Assembly: GCA_964291635.2 (NCBI GenBank)
Contig: OZ219908.1
Span: forward strand, 1-64,000
Direction: 5' to 3'
DNA from: JAPPHA01 sp964291635
GTDB lineage: Bacteria; Pseudomonadota; Alphaproteobacteria; Rhodobacterales; Rhodobacteraceae
Length of the DNA: 64,000 nucleotides
Shown: positions 57,027 through 64,000 of the stretch, in pieces
How positions within the stretch are numbered: the stretch's first letter is position 1
Layout of the letters: each line of letters starts with the position of its first letter
Made by a program: the position numbers and the translations under genes
The notes under the pieces: generated by a model
Seen by the model: the letters and a program-made list of their open reading frames with translations, nothing else
What the model was told of the DNA's origin: nothing
Database searches by the model: none

Positions 57027-57059
57027 GCGCCGGCCCTGAACGGGCCGGCGCGATTTTTT
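57027..57059 (+). terminator. Rho-independent terminator after the BCCT gene
   Basis: Perfect 10-bp stem GCGCCGGCCC / GGGCCGGCGC (57027-57036 and 57042-57051) with loop TGAAC, then GA and six T (57054-57059). Confidence 0.9.
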
Positions 57060-57725
57060 CCGGAAGCCTCCCGAACCGGGTGTTCCCGGGTTTCGGGGAT
57101 TGTTCGCCTCAAGAGCCCCCACCCCCGCGCGGCGGCGGCCATGTCGCGAAAGTAAAAAAGGGGACTTTGCCTCGGCAGAGCGGATGCTATGCTGGTCCTG
57201 CCTTGCGATCGGGGCCGCGGAGGCCGGATAGCCTTTGGCGTGCCTTGGCACCCGTTCAAGAGAGTGGCCCGAACCACAAGCGGCCTGTGTCATTGATGGC
57301 GCGGCTTTGACCGTGACCTCGTTCAGGAGATTTAGCGTTGGCCGTGGTTCCGCCCCGATCGGAGTGCAGCGCAGCGATAAGATGAAGGGAAGGGGAGTAC
57401 GCCGCAGACATTGCAATACAGTTCATTTTACTCAGGAGCTGGTTCACGCGAGAGTCCAAAGACAGGGACCGATTTCCTGTCGGGCCCGGTGCCAGAGGCA
57501 CCGGAAAAGATCGCTGGGTCGGGACGGAATTCCTGTCGATATGTTGTGCACCAAGCGTCGGCCGCGGCGGTCATCCAAATCAAAAGCCCAGAGGTCGTGA
57601 CTTCCGCGATTGAATCGAGGCCAGCCACGACCAGGCGAAGTCCGGCTTTTCGGTGCGCCCTCCGGAATTGTCCCGCTCTCCGCGTGACCGAACGCAGGAC
57701 CCGGCGGGATGCCGCCGGGATGCTC
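57060..57725. other. Convergent gap of 666 bp, with a hairpin near its right end
   Basis: No gene supported. A perfect 8-bp hairpin lies at 57700-57719 (CCCGGCGG / CCGCCGGG), just beyond the end of the EF-hand gene. It may help to stop that gene, but has no T-tract. Confidence 0.45.
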
Positions 57726-58226
57726 CTAGTCGTGGTTCCGCCGGTGCCCGCGGTCACCGTGGTGGCGCCAGCGATCATTCATGGAGAGTCCGCCATCGCC
57801 GTCACGGTCGAGCCGCCTGACGATATCGGCCAGCGGCAGGTCGTACTCGGCGCGGGTGATGACCGCGTCGCCGTCGGTATCGAGCATCTGGAAGATACGC
57901 ACAGTGAGCGGACGCGTCGTCTCTTGCCAGAGGCCCGCGAACTCTTCCAGATCGAGGTTTCCGTCGCTGTTGGCATCGTGCGCGGCGTGGCGGGCATTGC
58001 GCAGTTCGTCGATCTCGACCTGCGAGAGACTACCGTCACCGTCCGTGTCCATGGTCTCGAACACCTCCATTGCGGTCACCCCAAAATGCCCCCCTTTGAG
58101 GAAGTCCGTGTCATCATCGAACCCGCCGTCGCGGTGATTGGCGTAGGTGATCCCCGCGACGAGTGCGCCGCCGCCGAGCACCGCGGCAACGGCGATCGCG
58201 GTCATCGTCTTCGTCTTCATCTTCAT
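57726..58226 (-). CDS. Secreted EF-hand calcium-binding protein
   Basis: ATG at 58226 has AGGAG seven bases before it; upstream codons in frame are not family-like. The 166-residue product has a signal peptide (about 1-29, TAIAVAAVLGGGALVAGITYA) and four EF-hand loops: DTDGDGSLSQVE, DANSDGNLDLEE, DTDGDAVITRAE and DRDGDGGLSMND. All have good Asp/Asn ligands; the fourth has Asp rather than Glu at the last position. It ends in a His/Arg-rich tail (RWRHHGDRGHRRNHD). It may bind calcium in the periplasm. Divergent from a two-component system, which probably controls it. Confidence 0.9.
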   Translation of the reverse strand: MKMKTKTMTAIAVAAVLGGGALVAGITYANHRDGGFDDDTDFLKGGHFGVTAMEVFETMDTDGDGSLSQVEIDELRNARHAAHDANSDGNLDLEEFAGLWQETTRPLTVRIFQMLDTDGDAVITRAEYDLPLADIVRRLDRDGDGGLSMNDRWRHHGDRGHRRNHD

Positions 58227-58398
58227 TGTTTCACTCCTGAACCGGTTGTTGGTCGTGGAAGGAAATGTAGGCACGGGACATCGAAAAGCCATGCAGTCGA
58301 TGCGGCCGGTGTGTCGCGTGCGGTGGCAAGGTGCCAATGCGATACATTCTGTTACAAATTTTTTGTGTCGCCGCCGGACATGGGTGTAAGTTCCCGCA
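58227..58398. promoter_or_regulatory. Divergent promoter region, EF-hand gene / response regulator
   Basis: 172 bp between divergently oriented genes. An AT-rich core (about 58340-58368, GATACATTCTGTTACAAATT) is a candidate for OmpR-type binding and promoter elements of both genes. Autoregulation by the response regulator is a reasonable inference. Confidence 0.5.
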
Positions 58399-59118
58399 AT
58401 GGACGCTTCCCCGCACGTTCTCGTCGTCGACGACCACCGGGATATCCGCGATCCGCTCGCGCGTTACCTGGAACGTCACGGGGTGCGTGCGACCGTGGCC
58501 GGAAGTGCTGCCGCGGCGCGCCGGGCGTTGCGCGCGGCGGCGGTCGACCTCGTGGTCCTCGACATCATGATGCCCGGCGAGGATGGTCTCGCGCTCTGCA
58601 GGCACTTGCGCGAGACGACGCGAATCCCGGTCATCCTGCTGACGGCGATGGCCGAGGACACGGACCGGATCGTGGGACTCGAGATGGGAGCGGACGACTA
58701 CGTCACCAAGCCGTTCAACCCGCGGGAATTGCTCGCGCGCATCAAGGCGGTCATCCGGCGCACCCGGAGCCTGCCGCCCGGGCGCGGGACCCGAACGGCG
58801 GGGACCTGGCGCTTCGACCGCTGGTCACTGGATGCCGGGCGTCGCGAACTGGTGGACGAAGACGGCGTGGTGACGGCGCTTTCGACGGGTGAGTTCCGGC
58901 TGCTGGTTGCGTTGCTCGAGCGCCCCGGCATGGTACTCTCACGAGATCAGTTGCTGGACCTGACACGCGGGCGCCGCGCCGCCCCCTTCGACCGCGCCAT
59001 CGACAACCAGGTGAGCCGCCTTCGCCGCAAGATCGAGCGCGATCCGAAAAAACCGAGGATCATCGTCACCGAGTGGGGCGGCGGCTACCGGTTCATGGGG
59101 GAAGTGGAACGCATATGA
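58399..59118 (+). CDS. OmpR-family response regulator
   Basis: The 239-residue protein has a receiver domain with the phosphorylation site Asp55 (LVVLDIMMPG), acidic pocket VVDDH, switch Thr in LLTAM and Lys in VTKPF. The C-terminal winged-helix DNA-binding domain (about 135-235) ends in the typical TEWGGGYRF. The stop overlaps the sensor kinase start by 4 nt. It probably regulates the divergent EF-hand gene and itself. Confidence 0.93.
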   Translation: MDASPHVLVVDDHRDIRDPLARYLERHGVRATVAGSAAAARRALRAAAVDLVVLDIMMPGEDGLALCRHLRETTRIPVILLTAMAEDTDRIVGLEMGADDYVTKPFNPRELLARIKAVIRRTRSLPPGRGTRTAGTWRFDRWSLDAGRRELVDEDGVVTALSTGEFRLLVALLERPGMVLSRDQLLDLTRGRRAAPFDRAIDNQVSRLRRKIERDPKKPRIIVTEWGGGYRFMGEVERI

Positions 59119-60515
59119 GGCTCGCGCCGAAGAACCTCGCGGGCCAGCTCACGCTGCTGCTGCTGATCGCGCTCGCCGTCGCGCAGGGTGTCGCCGTGGC
59201 ATTTTTCGCCCTGGAACGCATCGAGGCGATACGCCACGCGCAGCGGGAAAACGCCATCCTACGCACGGTCACAGTGGCACGGCTGCTCGCGGACACGCCG
59301 CCGGCGCTGCACGACGCCGTGATCGCGGCAGCCAGCACCGGTCTCACCCGGTTCCTGCTAAGCCGTGAACCCCTGGTCGGAGAGATCGAGACCGGGAGAC
59401 GGGCCGTCGCAATCGCACGTGATCTCTCTGCCGCCTTCGGCGGCGGCCCGGAGCGGGTCCGCGTCGCGCCGTTGTGGACGCGGCACCTGGACAAGGACCG
59501 GGGCCACGACGGATCCTACGGTCACGTAGGGAACCACGGCCACGACGACGGCCCGGACCACGGGAAGCCCGACTGGTTCACGGCATCGGTGGCACTCCCG
59601 GACGGCACCTGGCTGAACGTCGCGGTGGCTCCGCCGCCGGGCGCGCCGCCCTGGGGCTGGACCTTCCTGATGACCTTCCTGCTTTCGGCGGTTGGCATCG
59701 CCGTCGTGGCTGTCCTGACGGGACGGCGGATCGCGAAACCGATGCGTGGCCTTGCCGCCGCCGCCGGCCGGTTCGGCCGGGGCGAGGCGGTGGACGACCT
59801 GCCCGAAGCCGGACCCGTGGAAACCCGGGAAACGGTACGCGCATTCAACCGCATGCGTCAACGCCTGAACCGCTACGTCCGGGACCGCACGGCCATGCTG
59901 GCCGCAATCTCGCATGACCTCAGGACTCCGATCACGAGCCTGCGCCTGCATGCCGAATTCATCGAGGATGCCGGAACGAAGGCGAAGATTGGCGCCGCGC
60001 TCGACGAGATGCAGCGAATGACCGAGGACGCGCTCGCGTTCATCCGCGAGGACATGCATCGCGAGGAGACGCGGACGGTGGACCTGCATGCCCTCCTCGA
60101 CAGCATCGCCGCCGATCTCGCGGAACTCGGGCACGAGGTCGCGGTCGCGGACACCGGCAGGGTCCTGGTCCCCTGCCGGACAGTGGCGTTGCGACGGGCA
60201 CTGGGGAACCTGCTGGAAAACGGGGCCGCTCACGGCGCCCGGGCGACGGCGCGGATCGACCGCGACAGGTCCGAGGTCCGCGTCATCATCGAGGACGAGG
60301 GACCCGGGATTCCGGAGGACGACCTGGAGCGGGTGTTCGAGCCTTTCGTCAGGCTCGAGGCGTCGCGCAGCCGCGACACCGGGGGCAGCGGGCTCGGGCT
60401 TGCCATCGCGCGCGATATCGTGCGTGGCCACGGCGGCGACATTCGCCTGGAGAACCGCGCGGAAGGCGGACTGTGTGCAACGATCGCGTTGCCCGTCGCC
60501 GAGGGCATTTCTTGA
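59115..60515 (+). CDS. Sensor histidine kinase with His-rich periplasmic loop
   Basis: ATG at 59115 overlaps the response-regulator stop (ATGA). The 466-residue protein has membrane helices at about 12-35 and 180-205, a HAMP linker, the H-box AISHDLRTP (His267), and ATPase boxes (NLLENG, DEGPGIPEDD, TGGSGLGLAI). The periplasmic domain holds a His/Asp-rich stretch at residues 123-150 (GHDGSYGHVGNHGHDDG). This may bind a metal ion, which would be the signal. Its divergent partner encodes a calcium-binding protein, so metal or divalent-cation sensing is a reasonable guess. Confidence 0.9.
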   Translation: MRLAPKNLAGQLTLLLLIALAVAQGVAVAFFALERIEAIRHAQRENAILRTVTVARLLADTPPALHDAVIAAASTGLTRFLLSREPLVGEIETGRRAVAIARDLSAAFGGGPERVRVAPLWTRHLDKDRGHDGSYGHVGNHGHDDGPDHGKPDWFTASVALPDGTWLNVAVAPPPGAPPWGWTFLMTFLLSAVGIAVVAVLTGRRIAKPMRGLAAAAGRFGRGEAVDDLPEAGPVETRETVRAFNRMRQRLNRYVRDRTAMLAAISHDLRTPITSLRLHAEFIEDAGTKAKIGAALDEMQRMTEDALAFIREDMHREETRTVDLHALLDSIAADLAELGHEVAVADTGRVLVPCRTVALRRALGNLLENGAAHGARATARIDRDRSEVRVIIEDEGPGIPEDDLERVFEPFVRLEASRSRDTGGSGLGLAIARDIVRGHGGDIRLENRAEGGLCATIALPVAEGIS

Positions 60516-60546
60516 GGCGCGTCTCGCCAGGCCGGGACGGTGAATG

Positions 60547-61230
60547 TCAGGTCATGGCATCCCGTCTCCGCGGCTGTGACCTGGCCCCGTAACTGGTCAG
60601 GATGTGCCCGAAGCCGAACAGGTTCGCTGCGCGCAGCCTCCCCGCCGTGCCACCGCAGCCGGGTTTCACCCTCCCGGGCTTCTCCGTGAAGTCCTTGCTC
60701 CAGGGAACAACCCGGTGTTCTCCTGAAGACGCGGAGCGACCTGAACATGGAATTCGCTGCCCTTCCCAGTCCAGATCATCGAGCCTGAGGCCGGCAACCG
60801 CGCCGGCGCGCGAGCCGCAGGTGATCAGCACCATGAGAGCAGCCCGGTCGCCGGAAATCGGCAGGCCCGTCACCTTCGGTGATTGCGAGCAGGCGCACAA
60901 CTTCGTCCCGACTCAGACCCTTGCGGAACGTCTCGCCGGGGTGAAACCGCACCGCCATGCACCAGTCCCTGCCTTCCGGAAAACGGGAGTAGGTGCGCAG
61001 GCGCTGTGCGCAACCTCTGATCATCATCCGGCTGAGGCCGCAGGCTGCCAGTACGCCATCTGGCGGTCGATATCATCGATGCGGGCCGATTTCACGGTGG
61101 TTCTGCGGTCGTCCATCCCGTCGAAGAAAAGAACCGACCGCAAGGCGGCAACCGCGAATCGTCTCCTCGGCCCTACCCCGATCCGTGCGCATCCAGCGTG
61201 CGAAGGTTGCGACCTCATCGGTGCGCGCAT
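60547..61230 (-). pseudogene. Tyrosine site-specific integrase, frameshifted and truncated
   Basis: Minus-strand pieces in successive frames form an integrase: an N-terminal part (SARIDDIDRQMAYW), then CAQRLRTYSRFPEGRDWC with LSRDEVVRLLAITEGDGPADF, then the catalytic-domain start RAALMVLITCGSRAGAVAGL, LRLDDLDWEGQRI. The R in the GxRxGEV-like motif is present (CGSRAG), but the H-x-x-R and Tyr blocks are missing. Frameshifts lie near 60830-61030. It is inactive. Confidence 0.65.
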
Positions 61231-61778
61231 GTCACGGCCGGCAAGGCTCCTCCTCGAACATGTCAGCCAAACGCAGCCATGGCACCGCGTCGCCGATTAA
61301 TCCCTGGCGTGCGTCCCACCCCGCGGGTTCATGACACCGGGACCTGCCATGCCGTTTGCAGCCTCGATGTGAGTGATGTCGACGCAATCACCGGCCTGCA
61401 GGCCGAGATAGTGAACCAGATGGACCTGGAAACAGGCGATTGTGCGAAGCGTTCTTGGCCGGGCGCCATTCTCGGCGCGATACGCAAGCCAGCGAAGCCG
61501 CATCTGTTCCGGATCCAACTGCTGCGCCGCCGCCCGTCAGACAATCTGGTCTTGCATCTCCGGGAGGGCCTGATGGTCGTCCGGAAGAGGAACTTCTCCA
61601 ATACAATCTGTTTGCGAACAAAGTGGATTCAGTGGGAGACGCGGGTGGGCAACTGCCCACCGCCACCCGGCCAACCCATCGATCTGTTCTGCCCGTAACG
61701 TTTCGCGGTGGTCCATCCGAGTCTGCTGTCCCGTCGATGGGTTGGGGGCGGGTATTTCGCTGCCACCAGGATATCCCT
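61231..61778. other. Gap of 548 bp with mobile-element-like fragments
   Basis: Minus-strand frames (about 61300-61520) show RLRWLAYRAENGARPRTLR and similar fragments that may belong to a transposase or integrase, but no family can be assigned. No gene supported. Confidence 0.35.
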
Positions 61779-62753
61779 CTACGCACTCTGCTCTTCCAAC
61801 CGGTCACTCGCAGGGGGCGGCGTACGCGAGAGGGCGGAAATCTCCGCCCGCAGCCCGGGGGTCATGTCGACCGACACCGAGTCGAGGGAGGCGCGGACCT
61901 GCTCGACGTTGCGTGCACCAATGATCGGCGCGGTGACCCCGGGATGGGCTCCGACCCATGCGACGGCGGTGCTCACCGGGTGCAGTCCGCGGTCGTTGCA
62001 GAACCCCGCGAACTTTGCCGCGACGTCGTGCATCCACTCTTCCCCGTAACGCGCCGCGTACGCCCGGTTGTCAATTAAACGGCCCCGATTGGCGCCGCCG
62101 CCGGCGTACTTTCCGGAGAGCAGGCCGCCGCCGGTCGGGCTGTAGGGGATCACCGCGATCTGGTGGGCCTGGGCCATGGGGAGAATTTCCACCTCAGCCT
62201 GGCGCTTGACGAGGTTGTACATCGGCTCCAACACCTGGAGCCGGGCCCAGCCGTGGCGCTCCTGCACCGCGAGCGCCGCAACCGCCTGCCACGCGGCGTA
62301 GTTGCTGGCAGCGGGATAGAGCACCTTGCCCGAGCGCACGAGATCCTCAAGCCCCCGCATCTGTTCGTCGATCGGGGTGCGCGCATCGAACTGGTGCAGA
62401 AACAGCACGTCCACCCGGTCGGTGCCGAGCCGCTCGAGGCTCGCCTCGACCGCCCGGGTGATGTGACGGCGTGAGGTGCCGCGAGCGTTGACGTCGTCGC
62501 CCTGGGGGTTGTAACACTTCGTCGCGATCACCAACTCTTCACGGTGTCCCCTCACCAACCGGCCGAGGATGCGTTCCGACTCCCCGGCGTTGTACGTATC
62601 GGCGGTATCGAAGAAATTGATGCCGGCGTCGCGGGCCGCCCCGTACATCCGGGCTGCAGTCTCCTCGTCGGCGTCGTCGCCGAACGACATCGTGCCGAAG
62701 CAGAGCTGCGAGACCTGCACGCCAGTCCGTCCAAGGGGTCGATACTCCATCAT
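61779..62753 (-). CDS. Aldo/keto reductase
   Basis: This 324-residue protein starts ATG-ATG, the first overlapping the stop of the upstream oxidoreductase fragment (ATGA). The (beta/alpha)8 family signatures are visible: MEYRPLGRTGVQVSQLCFGT at the start, GINFFDTADTYN (Asp, Tyr), VIATKCYNP (Lys) and FLHQFD (His) make the catalytic tetrad. The tail NADPH-binding block PIIGARNVEQVRASLD is present. It reduces carbonyl compounds with NADPH in the cytosol; substrate unknown. Co-transcription with the broken upstream gene was likely original. Confidence 0.92.
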   Translation of the reverse strand: MMEYRPLGRTGVQVSQLCFGTMSFGDDADEETAARMYGAARDAGINFFDTADTYNAGESERILGRLVRGHREELVIATKCYNPQGDDVNARGTSRRHITRAVEASLERLGTDRVDVLFLHQFDARTPIDEQMRGLEDLVRSGKVLYPAASNYAAWQAVAALAVQERHGWARLQVLEPMYNLVKRQAEVEILPMAQAHQIAVIPYSPTGGGLLSGKYAGGGANRGRLIDNRAYAARYGEEWMHDVAAKFAGFCNDRGLHPVSTAVAWVGAHPGVTAPIIGARNVEQVRASLDSVSVDMTPGLRAEISALSRTPPPASDRLEEQSA

Positions 62754-63030
62754 GTGCCTCCGTGTCCGATTGCCCTTCCCGCCCGGTGTCCGTCCGCTAC
62801 CGCCACCTCGATGTCACGCGGCTGATAGCAGTCTCCGATCGCGTGTACCTCCGCCACCCGCTCCGCAAGGGCTGCGCCGCGCGCATCGTTGGGGACGCCG
62901 CCCGAGGCGAATACGACGGTGTCGATCCCCTCGATCGTCCTCGGTTGCGCCGAGATGACTTTGTAGACTTCGACCGAACTTTCTTCAATCTCCCATACCC
63001 CTGTGAACGGCGTGAGGGTGTCGTGCGTCG
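62750..63030 (-). pseudogene. C-terminal fragment of an NADH:flavin oxidoreductase
   Basis: The minus-strand frame reads SVEVYKVISAQPRTIEGIDT and, further on, VFASGGVPNDA, EVHAIGDCYQPRDIEVA and DGHRAGRAI. That is the NAD/FAD-binding C-terminal end of the old-yellow-enzyme-like 2,4-dienoyl-CoA reductase/TMADH group. Its N-terminal 550 or so residues are missing: family-like sequence ends near 63030 and the serine recombinase lies beyond. Its stop overlaps the reductase start. The frame remains open to 63136 but without similarity. Confidence 0.7.
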
Positions 63031-63127
63031 TTGGGGTCGTTTGCGGAAGGGGGCGGAATCCTACGCAAGGCTTTTTTTGGGCTCCCCGGGCGCGCTCATG
63101 GGTAATTGCACCTGGATTTCTTGCTAA

Positions 63128-63829
63128 TTGGGGCAAGGATACGTGTTTTCGGTGTCGATTACGTGGTCAGAGTATGACGATGTGATCGAACGAGATGCTG
63201 GAATTACCTGTGGTTTGTCAGCTATTGGGCGCGCGATTTCGCTTGGAGACGGCCTCGCCGAGTTTCATCGGGTCCGCGGCCTTCAGATCAGAGACTTCGC
63301 CGAGGCAACGGCACGGGGACAGTCCACGGCAAAGCACCGTCGGCTTGATGAACTGGTCGGTATTCTCAACCGTGGCAACCGCCTGATCGTGAGCGAACTT
63401 TCCAGGCTCGGGCGCTCGCTCGCCCAGATCGTTACCGTCCTTGACGGTTTCGCAAAGGCGGGCGTCGCGTTCATCGCGATCAAGACGAACATCCGTGTCG
63501 AAGGCAAGCAGGATATCCAGACCACGATCATGACCACGCTGTTCGCGCTGTTCGCCGAAGTCGAGCGTGACCTGATCTCGGAGCGCACGCGCGAGGGCCT
63601 CGCGAAAACCAGGGCCTCCGGCAAGACTCTCGGGCGCCCGAAAGGATCACTGGGTGTGTCGCGTCTGGACGGGAAGGAAGACGAAATTCGTCAATTCATC
63701 GATCTCGGCGTCTCCCGTACCGCGACTGCAAAGATCACGGGCGTTTCCCGCTCAACACTCTACAATTCCATGGCCACGACGGGACTGAAACCCGGTCGTT
63801 GGCGTGTATTTCAACACGAATCTGGCTAA
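63128..63829 (+). CDS. Serine recombinase (DNA invertase/resolvase type), N-terminus degenerate
   Basis: The 233-residue frame contains a good resolvase-type core: NRLIVSELSRLGRS, ALFAEVERDLISERTREGLAK and LGRPKGSLG, then a helix-turn-helix tail GVSRTATAKITGVSRSTLY. The N-terminal catalytic motif (YxRVS with the active Ser) cannot be recognised; the first 50 or so residues (VFSVSITWSEYDD) look like corrupted sequence. It may be inactive. It lies between a truncated flavoenzyme and a truncated HU-like gene, so it marks an insertion. Confidence 0.75.
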   Translation: MGQGYVFSVSITWSEYDDVIERDAGITCGLSAIGRAISLGDGLAEFHRVRGLQIRDFAEATARGQSTAKHRRLDELVGILNRGNRLIVSELSRLGRSLAQIVTVLDGFAKAGVAFIAIKTNIRVEGKQDIQTTIMTTLFALFAEVERDLISERTREGLAKTRASGKTLGRPKGSLGVSRLDGKEDEIRQFIDLGVSRTATAKITGVSRSTLYNSMATTGLKPGRWRVFQHESG

Positions 63830-64000
63830 CACCCTCAAAACCAATCGCCGCCGCCGAACTTGTTGCGGCGATTGTCGGCGAACATGGCTGTTCGCAGGCC
63901 GAGGTGCGGCATATTCTCGACAGCATCCAGTCCGTCATCAGCAGGCTTGTCGCCGACGGCAAGGTCGTGCGGCTGTCTCAACTGGCCACCTTCACACCGG
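63799..64000 (+). CDS. HU-like DNA-binding protein, partial (window end; 5' end altered)
   Basis: From 63841 the frame reads PIAAAELVAAIVGEHGCSQ, then VRHILDSIQSVISRLVADGK and VVRLSQLATFTP, matching the N-terminal half of the HU/IHF family. It is cut by the window end. No ATG precedes it; the only start is TTG at 63799, inside the overlapping recombinase gene and 21-bp repeat, so the natural 5' end may have been replaced. Confidence 0.6.
   Translation, partial: MACISTRIWLTPSKPIAAAELVAAIVGEHGCSQAEVRHILDSIQSVISRLVADGKVVRLSQLATFTP
63806..63826 (+). repeat. 21-bp dispersed repeat, copy 2
   Basis: Identical to 47977-47997 and in the same orientation. It overlaps the last codons of the serine recombinase (VFQHESG) and lies just before the HU-like similarity. 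Confidence 0.8.

Noticed and set aside
57411..58892. 493-codon plus-strand frame
   Set aside because: Antisense to the EF-hand gene and out of frame with the response regulator; the four EF-hand loops decide the strand.

Overview
The window is GC-rich (roughly 60 %) bacterial chromosome, most likely from an alphaproteobacterium: lspA sits next to a small lipoprotein gene of the type that accompanies it in that class, an envelope repeat typical of the class occurs in two secreted proteins, and the other genes (dipeptide-type ABC operon, BCCT carrier, formate dehydrogenase) fit. Insertion sequences, their relics and broken genes are frequent in the right half, so this looks like a flexible part of a genome. 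No rRNA, tRNA or CRISPR array was seen.

Layout. 1-3.2 kb: end of a molybdenum formate dehydrogenase alpha subunit and a metallo-beta-lactamase-fold hydrolase. 3.8-23.7 kb: a large srfA/srfB/srfC-like island. Three rightward genes encode single-pass membrane proteins with periplasmic domains (a Cys-rich domain, a trypsin-like protease, a beta-sandwich domain). They converge on a leftward operon srfB-srfC-(membrane Sel1-like)-(secreted SH3+VWA)-(ABC ATPase)-(FtsX-like permease)-(secreted SUMF-like). A divergent gene encodes a 1060-residue coiled-coil/OmpA protein. The parts suggest a trans-envelope machine: two cytosolic nucleotide-binding proteins, membrane adaptors carrying different periplasmic modules, a LolCDE/MacB-like ABC unit, secreted VWA and SUMF proteins, and a peptidoglycan-anchored rod. 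24-28.6 kb: two secreted ankyrin proteins and a VOC protein.

28.7-30.5 kb: an intact-looking ISKra4-type insertion with a perfect 9-bp target duplication. 31.5-32.6 kb: lipoprotein and lspA. 32.9-43.2 kb: a catabolic block with a LysR regulator, a peptide-type binding protein, an amidohydrolase and an opposing dppDFBC-like operon.

43.3-46.7 kb is the most unusual small region: a decayed three-gene cassette (DUF6932-like, XRE-ImmA/IrrE-like, T4-beta-protein-like) with 4-nt gene overlaps. Its middle gene is interrupted by a 1195-bp element with terminal inverted repeats and an 8-bp target duplication whose only gene is a TnpB lacking the first RuvC aspartate. Deleting the element and one duplication copy restores the host reading frame. 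TnpB elements of the IS200/IS605 and IS607 types normally lack both inverted repeats and target duplications.

46.7-64 kb: a CAP-domain protein, an M29/NicX-like enzyme, a broken MbcA/ParS-type antitoxin, a ClC channel with a binding protein, IS relics, a BCCT transporter, an EF-hand protein divergent from a two-component system with a His-rich sensor loop, an integrase relic, an aldo-keto reductase, and a serine recombinase lying between two truncated genes (flavin oxidoreductase and HU-like).
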